Part shown: positions 57,954 to 64,000 of the stretch, in pieces | Position numbering within the stretch: position 1 is the first letter of the stretch | Layout: every line of letters begins with the position of its first letter | Source: Paludibacteraceae bacterium | Lineage (GTDB): Bacteria > Bacteroidota > Bacteroidia > Bacteroidales > Paludibacteraceae | Direction: 5' to 3' | Assembly: GCA_017961765.1 (NCBI GenBank) | Contig: JAGCWQ010000221.1 | Coordinates: 1-64,000, forward strand | DNA: 64,000 bases | Position numbers and translations under genes: made by a program | Notes under the pieces: model-generated | Seen by the model: only the letters and a program-made list of their open reading frames with translations | The model's database searches: none | What the model was told of the DNA's origin: nothing

Positions 57954-60900
57954 ATGAAGTCTATAGAGTTTAACCGAACAGTACTTTGCTCGATGCTGCT
58001 GAGCCTATCGGCTTTAGTGGCTAGTGGTCAGGTATGCCAGACAAAAAATGATGTTTTGACCTTTAGTACGGGTCAGCCAACAGGACAACGTTTGAGTCTT
58101 TCTGATGTTAGCACCTCTTCTCGCATCGCAGTGGGGTTCCCAAGTAAATATACATTTGCGGAGGCAGCCGGACCTCTTTCTCAGGCTTCGTATGTTATCT
58201 CGCATAATCCAAATCAAGGGGTGCATGAAGGTAGTTACAATTATCTGCTTCCAGCAACGGACGAGGGCAACATCTTCTTGGCTACGAAGGATGCGGACGG
58301 TAAATTGCCATTCCTCGAATTGACGGATCTTGTTCCTGAAAGAGAGTATAAGTTGACGTTTACCCTTATGAATCCTGCGGCATCATGGGGAAATTGTAAA
58401 CCATCAAGTACGAATTATGTAGTCTTCCATACGCAAATTGTCAATCCTTCCACGAACGATGGAACAGGTATCAATGCGAAAAGGGTAGAATTGTATGATA
58501 ACCGCTATGAATGGAATGATTCTCGTTCTCATCGTAGCGGAAATGGTTGTACCAATTATGAAGAGGTAGAAAACGGTAAGCAGATTACCTATACTTATAC
58601 GTTCTCTACGATGGGGTCGTTGACATCCGCACGTCTTTTCATAGAGGAGTTGGCTGGGTATGGTTATATGACCGAATGTTCTCTTGTGGGATTGTCAGAT
58701 ATCACGTTGGAGGAGACGGTATGTTTGAGCATCTCTTCCCCAACTACTATCATCTGTAGCGGAAAAGTGATTACGCTTTCGGCGACGAATATTCCAGGCG
58801 TAGTGAGATATAATTGGTTTAAAAAGGATTTGCACGGAACTAACTTCGTTAAGTTTAAGGAGACGCAAACTCCGTCTGTTACGGATATGCCTGAGGATAC
58901 AACTCTTTATTATGTGAGTGTCAGTGAAAATGGCATAGACCTTCGTTCTGAGCCTATTACTATTAATGTGGCTGAAAGATGTTTGTATATCACCCCTCAC
59001 TACTCTTCTGATTTGTGTACGGATCAGGAGAATACTTTGGTTGCGTCGGGTTCTATGGTCTTGGGTCATACTGATTCGGAAGATTTCACATGGGAGGAGT
59101 ACGATGAAGTGTTAGGCGAGTGGAAACAGTTGGATTCCCATACGATGAAACAAAAGATAAAACCGGAAAAGACAACAAAGTATAGGGTTATCTTCGGTGG
59201 TGAATCTACGGAATATGTTCATACGGTTGCTCCGTGTGCAAGTTTGGTTTGTCAGCAGTTGGAGTCTAAGACCGTCTTCTTGGAGACCTTTGGTTTCTTC
59301 ATGGACTCGGTGACTTATGTGGATACAAAAGATGAGGTTCGTTATAAGACTGTTCATACGGAGTCTGCGGGTGACTTGAAGATTGAGCGTTATTGGGCTC
59401 CGGATCCATATGATTATGTAGTGTATCCGACAGAGTTTACCCAAGCCATCAATTCCAGCAATAATCAACCTGTGACATTCGCAGGTCAACCTGTGATGTG
59501 TGGAACGAATGGTCACCAGTTTGCACTCCTTGACCCTCGAAATCCAGATCCGACCAGCTCGGATTATGAGCGTCGTAATGGTGGTTACCAATGGTGCCAT
59601 AACGAGAACACATACCAAGGCAACTATCGTGTAGAGGACGGTTTCTATGCGTTGGTTCGTAATCCGGTCGAGGCCGATTGTGGTAATGGTGACTTCTGGG
59701 ATGCAAAAGACCATACGGGAAATAGGAATGGTGCCATGTTGATGGTGAACTGTGGCCCGACCAAGGCAACTATCTATTCACAAAAGGTGAATGTGGGTTG
59801 TTCTGATTTGTTGCTCAACTTCTCGGCTTATTTGGCAAATGCCATCACTCCTTTAACGAAAGATGGCGATGTGAAGGAGAGTATGACACCAGTTCAGATT
59901 ACCTTTAAGATATTTGATAAGAACATGAACCTTTTGGGTTCTGAGGATTCTGATCCAATTGTCTCTTCTGTAAGTGACAAAGAGTTGACATGGTCTCAAC
60001 AATCCATGCAGTTCAAGTCAAATAAGGAGACGGAATTGTATGTGCAGTTGGTGAACAATGGTGAGTCTGGTTATGGTAACGATATCTTGTTGGATGATAT
60101 CTCCTTCTCCATTTGCTTGCCGAAGGTAGTCTTGATTACGGTAGGTATGGATATGGATAGTCCTGAGGTAGTCCGTATCTGTAACGATACAACTATTACG
60201 TTGAAGGCCGTTCAGAAACAGAATATTTTGGAAAATCCTCTTTTCCGTTTCCAATATAGGGTTGGAAATGATGATGAATGGAAGGATGTGGATCCAAATG
60301 CAACAGATTATACAAGTGATAATATTACTATCAGCTCCTCCGATTCCCGTTTTTGGGGCGAGGTTGAGTTCCGTGTGGTTGCGGCAGAGAACATGGAGGT
60401 CTTGAATAAAGTTATTCAAGCGATGCCTTTGAGTTCTTGTGATATGTATTCAATGGCCAATTCCACATTGACGATTATTAATAACTACCATGGCCCTATG
60501 TCTCCTGATGAGGAAATTTCCGTATGTAAGGGAGATAACATAGAGATGAAGGGTAGCCGTGAATGTGACAAGGAAGGCAAATGGCTCACTGATTGGGAGT
60601 GGGAATGGCAAGATGCTACGGGTAAGGTGATCTCCGGTTATTATCGTAGTTCTGATTTGGAAAAGAAGGTTCTTCCTTACACTGTTAAAGAGTTTAATGA
60701 AGTCTTCTATTTCGTAGCTTACGATGACGTTTGTTCCTACAAGCAGAAATTTACTTTGATAGGAAAGAATGTCGCAAAGATAACGGCCAATGCCTCTTTG
60801 TGGACGGGTTGTGACTCTTTGATGATTATTCCAGACTCATTGACGATTGAGTCGGAAGCTACAGTGGCTCCTAAATTGAAGTGGACGGTAGACGGCAGCG

Positions 60901-63900
60901 AGGTTCCTATTATAGGAGACACCTTGTTGATTAAGCCTGCGGTTACACCTGTGAGCGGTGTGGTTCGTTTGGATGTGCTTCCTGACGATAATTATTGTCC
61001 GCTTGCTTCTCCACTAGAAATACCTTATCGTGTGAATGCGGGTAGCTCTTTGTCAGTTTCTCTTTCTGCAGGAGATATTAAGCACCTTTGTCTTGATCCA
61101 GAAAAGTACGATTCAATTACTTTGCAGGCGGAAGTGACTCCGGTGGCAGCTCGGGAAGATGTGAAGTTCTATCTCTGGTCGGTCAACGGTACTCCATTAG
61201 ATACGACGACATCTTCGAGCTTGACTATCAGCACGGATCCGAAAAACAAGTTCCACGACTTGTTGGTAGCGGGAGCTAAGTTGATGTTTGAGGTTCGTGT
61301 GGCTGACGGTGTCTGCTTCACGGTAGATAATCCATCCGATCCAGGTTCCTTCTATTTGGAGGTAAACGAGACTTATTCTATTGCTTTGGATTCTTATCCG
61401 AATGACTCGATTTGTTTGACGGATCTAAAGAGTGACACTGTTTTAGTATTGAAGGCTACGGCTATATCTGTCAGCCATCCAGGCAGCCATGATGTAGAGA
61501 AGAACATAAAGACGTATGTTTGGAGCGTCGATGGCAAGGTCTTCGCAACAACGGATACTTCCGCATACGTATTGTTAATGTCGAATCATCCATCTATATT
61601 GGATCAATACTTGAAAGCAGGTACTTCTCCTGTATTCTCAGTTGCAGCTGTTGATAGCATCTGTTTCCAAAGTGCGGGCGAGGCTCCTTCAGGTGATCTT
61701 AAGATTGTCTTTAATGAGGCCTACTCCATGATAGTGAGCCCAGACGGAAAGACGATTTGTGTGCCAGAGCATGCAATGGATGAGAATATGTTGTTGTTGA
61801 CGCTTTCTGTGGAGACAGATCCAACGGATGCTATAAATCATGTACAAGAGTTTATGTGGTATTTGAATGGTGAGTATTATCGTTCGACCACAAAAGATCC
61901 TAATTCAAAGACTTCTACTTTGTCTCTGACGTACAAGGATTTGAAAGATATGATAGGACAAAACGTTAAGTTCTCAGTGAAGTCTTATGATGGCATCTGT
62001 TCTACGAAGGAGAACCCTGCAGAGAATGGCAATGATGTGAATATAGACATCCGTAGTGGTGGTTATACAATGTCGCTTTCTGTCGATGTGGATAAATTGT
62101 GTATTGATACTTTGAATCCAGAGAATAATAAAATAACACTTTCTGCTATCGTTAATCCAGACGCTGCAAAGACTGATATAGACAAGTATTATTGGATGGA
62201 TGATGGTGTGGATATTGCGCAGACAACAGATCCGACTTGTGTTTTGACTCAGGATAAATTCCCTGATATATTCAAGGCTGGTAAGCGTGCCATCTTCAAC
62301 GTGAAGACTTATGATGCTGTATGTGCAGGTGATTGGGTATATGGAGTCGGTTATGGAGAACAGGTTCTCATTAATGAATCCTATAAGATGGAGTTGATCG
62401 CTGATGGTGATTCTATCTGTTATGATGATGAGAATCAAGCTGTCCTTAACTTAGAAGCGAAGGTGACGCCTTCTGCGGCTGCAAACCATATTAGGGCTTA
62501 TCGTTGGTACCGTGACGGAGTTCTTCTCGAAACGACTACTACTAATAGCTTGTCTGTGACGAATGCGAAGTATCCTGGTTCATTGGTAACAGGTGCGGCT
62601 CACTCATTCAAGGTTGACTCTTATGATGAGATCTGTTTCTCTGCAGAAGAGCCTTCTGAATCAGAAGCCAAGGCGATAGCAGTTGGATTCAAGTATGAGT
62701 TGAAACTTACTCACATAGGAAAGGATTCCATCTGTTTGGGTACGGACTCTGTAATCTTGAAGGCAAAAGCATATCCTCGTTCTACGAGAGCAAGCATACA
62801 GTTGTACATTTGGACGATGGAATTGAACGGAGTGGAGACGGAGATAGCTAGAACTAAAGCTCCAGAGGATTCTTTGGTAATCAGCCAAGAGAGATTCCCT
62901 GATTTGTTCAAGGCTGGTACTGCTCCTATCTTTAGAGTGAAGTCTGTGGACGGCATCTGTTATAAGATAGACAATCCGAATGTATCTGACGAGTTTGTCA
63001 TCCGTTTCAATACGAACTACACTATGAAGTTGATTCCTTCTTCTGAAGTGGTTTGCTTCAGCGAGGGTGATGATACGGAATTGGTATTGACTGCTGAAGT
63101 CGATCCAGCTGCTGCGGATACCTTTATTAAGTGGTATCGCTGGTATAAGGATGGTGTATTGATTGACTCCACGAGGACAAATACTATAACGATTACACAA
63201 TCTCGTTATCCAAAGGTATTGGTTCCAGGTGCAAAGTCAACCTTCACGGTCGATTCGTACGATGGATTCTGCTTCACGGCACAAGATCCTTCTGTCAGCG
63301 ATGGAGTTGAGATTTTGATTAACCAGAAATATGAGATGAAGTTGGAGGCAGATGGTAATCCATTGTGTATGGCAACCGACTTCGTAATTTTGAAGGCTAT
63401 TGTTAAGCCGGTTGAGGCGAAAAACAACATCCAAAAATACTATTGGAAGGTTAATGGCGATTTGTTCGCAAAGACGGAGAGTCCGGTTGACAACATTGTA
63501 TTGAGTCAAGAGAACTATCCTGAATTGTTGGATAGGTTGCGTGGCACGATCCCTAGTTTCTCTGTGGAATCAGTGGATGGTATTTGTTATACGAAGGAAA
63601 ATCCGGCTAAGTCCGATACGATTGGTGTCGCAATCGGTAGCCACTTCACCATTTCGTTGGAAGCTCCATCTGATTCGATCTGTTTCCCTGATAGAGCGTC
63701 TGTCTCTTTGACGTTGAAGGCGAATGTGGATCCAGTTGTTTCGAAAGGTTTGGTGAAATCCTATCGTTGGTATAAAAATGGAGAATTGATAGATTCTACG
63801 AAGGAGAACTTTATCGAGATTACGGACGCAAAATATCCGGGCGTGATAAATCCAGGCGAGAATCCAACCTTCTCAGTGGATGCTTACGATGACATCTGTT

Positions 63901-64000
63901 ATACGTCAGACAATCCGGCTAAGAGTGGAGGTATGAAGATTGTCATCAACTTTAATTTCACTATCCGTTTGGATAATGGCGGCAAGGATCACTTGTGTGT
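57954..64000 (+). CDS. Giant secreted protein with tandem Ig-like repeats, open at the right edge
   Basis: The frame is open from ATG 57954 to the window end: at least 2015 residues with no stop. A signal peptide (residues 1-25, ending ALVASG) comes first. The N-terminal part (about 26-1020) holds Ig/PKD-like segments (VCLSISSPTTIICSGKVITLSA near 256) and beta-sandwich-like parts. From about residue 1025 a tandem array begins. Each unit runs ICLxxxxxxxLxLxAxVxP...YxWxxxGxxxxxT...DGICY and carries two conserved cysteines, one in ICL and one in DGICY, likely disulfide-bonded. The first cysteine codon occurs at 61089, 61413, 61758, 62100, 62418, 62733, 63054, 63366, 63681 and 63996, so units are 104-115 residues. 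It is probably a long cell-surface stalk or adhesin. The C-terminus, where a sorting domain would be, is outside the window. Confidence 0.88.
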   Translation, partial: MKSIEFNRTVLCSMLLSLSALVASGQVCQTKNDVLTFSTGQPTGQRLSLSDVSTSSRIAVGFPSKYTFAEAAGPLSQASYVISHNPNQGVHEGSYNYLLPATDEGNIFLATKDADGKLPFLELTDLVPEREYKLTFTLMNPAASWGNCKPSSTNYVVFHTQIVNPSTNDGTGINAKRVELYDNRYEWNDSRSHRSGNGCTNYEEVENGKQITYTYTFSTMGSLTSARLFIEELAGYGYMTECSLVGLSDITLEETVCLSISSPTTIICSGKVITLSATNIPGVVRYNWFKKDLHGTNFVKFKETQTPSVTDMPEDTTLYYVSVSENGIDLRSEPITINVAERCLYITPHYSSDLCTDQENTLVASGSMVLGHTDSEDFTWEEYDEVLGEWKQLDSHTMKQKIKPEKTTKYRVIFGGESTEYVHTVAPCASLVCQQLESKTVFLETFGFFMDSVTYVDTKDEVRYKTVHTESAGDLKIERYWAPDPYDYVVYPTEFTQAINSSNNQPVTFAGQPVMCGTNGHQFALLDPRNPDPTSSDYERRNGGYQWCHNENTYQGNYRVEDGFYALVRNPVEADCGNGDFWDAKDHTGNRNGAMLMVNCGPTKATIYSQKVNVGCSDLLLNFSAYLANAITPLTKDGDVKESMTPVQITFKIFDKNMNLLGSEDSDPIVSSVSDKELTWSQQSMQFKSNKETELYVQLVNNGESGYGNDILLDDISFSICLPKVVLITVGMDMDSPEVVRICNDTTITLKAVQKQNILENPLFRFQYRVGNDDEWKDVDPNATDYTSDNITISSSDSRFWGEVEFRVVAAENMEVLNKVIQAMPLSSCDMYSMANSTLTIINNYHGPMSPDEEISVCKGDNIEMKGSRECDKEGKWLTDWEWEWQDATGKVISGYYRSSDLEKKVLPYTVKEFNEVFYFVAYDDVCSYKQKFTLIGKNVAKITANASLWTGCDSLMIIPDSLTIESEATVAPKLKWTVDGSEVPIIGDTLLIKPAVTPVSGVVRLDVLPDDNYCPLASPLEIPYRVNAGSSLSVSLSAGDIKHLCLDPEKYDSITLQAEVTPVAAREDVKFYLWSVNGTPLDTTTSSSLTISTDPKNKFHDLLVAGAKLMFEVRVADGVCFTVDNPSDPGSFYLEVNETYSIALDSYPNDSICLTDLKSDTVLVLKATAISVSHPGSHDVEKNIKTYVWSVDGKVFATTDTSAYVLLMSNHPSILDQYLKAGTSPVFSVAAVDSICFQSAGEAPSGDLKIVFNEAYSMIVSPDGKTICVPEHAMDENMLLLTLSVETDPTDAINHVQEFMWYLNGEYYRSTTKDPNSKTSTLSLTYKDLKDMIGQNVKFSVKSYDGICSTKENPAENGNDVNIDIRSGGYTMSLSVDVDKLCIDTLNPENNKITLSAIVNPDAAKTDIDKYYWMDDGVDIAQTTDPTCVLTQDKFPDIFKAGKRAIFNVKTYDAVCAGDWVYGVGYGEQVLINESYKMELIADGDSICYDDENQAVLNLEAKVTPSAAANHIRAYRWYRDGVLLETTTTNSLSVTNAKYPGSLVTGAAHSFKVDSYDEICFSAEEPSESEAKAIAVGFKYELKLTHIGKDSICLGTDSVILKAKAYPRSTRASIQLYIWTMELNGVETEIARTKAPEDSLVISQERFPDLFKAGTAPIFRVKSVDGICYKIDNPNVSDEFVIRFNTNYTMKLIPSSEVVCFSEGDDTELVLTAEVDPAAADTFIKWYRWYKDGVLIDSTRTNTITITQSRYPKVLVPGAKSTFTVDSYDGFCFTAQDPSVSDGVEILINQKYEMKLEADGNPLCMATDFVILKAIVKPVEAKNNIQKYYWKVNGDLFAKTESPVDNIVLSQENYPELLDRLRGTIPSFSVESVDGICYTKENPAKSDTIGVAIGSHFTISLEAPSDSICFPDRASVSLTLKANVDPVVSKGLVKSYRWYKNGELIDSTKENFIEITDAKYPGVINPGENPTFSVDAYDDICYTSDNPAKSGGMKIVINFNFTIRLDNGGKDHLC

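Overview
The window is chromosomal DNA of a Bacteroidota bacterium, most likely order Bacteroidales; the genus cannot be fixed from the sequence. The evidence is: promoters of the Bacteroidota form (TTTG or TTG, 18-20 bases, then TAnnTTTG); secreted proteins ending in T9SS-type sorting domains; lipoproteins with acidic residues just after the lipobox cysteine; BspA-type leucine-rich repeats; a PL11 pectin lyase; and an acpP-fabF-rnc cluster. Most of the window is ordinary housekeeping DNA with islands of surface and accessory genes between.

Left part (1-24,700). The window opens on the 5S rRNA at the end of an rRNA operon, with a strong terminator. Next come a secreted rhamnogalacturonan lyase, two large tandem paralogues without signal peptides (BspA-type repeats, then Sel1 repeats, then a shared C-terminal domain), a TrpB2-type tryptophan synthase beta chain, metG, a WG-repeat lipoprotein and a DUF4143 ATPase broken by one in-frame TAG. 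The ATPase promoter lies inside a 33-bp tandem repeat. Then a co-directional run dapB - lepB - DUF3108 protein - sigma54-type response regulator, and on the other strand a nuclease-helicase fusion and a small secreted protein.

Middle (25,269-36,408). Two very large adjacent secreted mosaic proteins, 25 bp apart, are the most unusual locus. Both carry BspA-type repeats, copies of a shared module of about 110 residues (six in total) and nearly the same C-terminal sorting domain. The first also carries a transglutaminase-like domain, a serine-hydrolase-like domain and an FGE-sulfatase-fold domain. The second carries a metzincin-type metalloprotease motif.

Right part (36,700-64,000). DNA repair genes mutS and uvrA; small lipoproteins; a GNAT acetyltransferase; an Lrp-type regulator; asd; a lamin-tail-domain secreted protein; purN; acpP-fabF-rnc; an acyl-CoA synthetase; an SPFH protein; and prfB with the classical programmed +1 frameshift. 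After further small genes, one of them behind a tandemly duplicated promoter, a giant secreted protein starts at 57,954. It has at least nine Ig-like repeats of 104-115 residues and is still open at the right edge.
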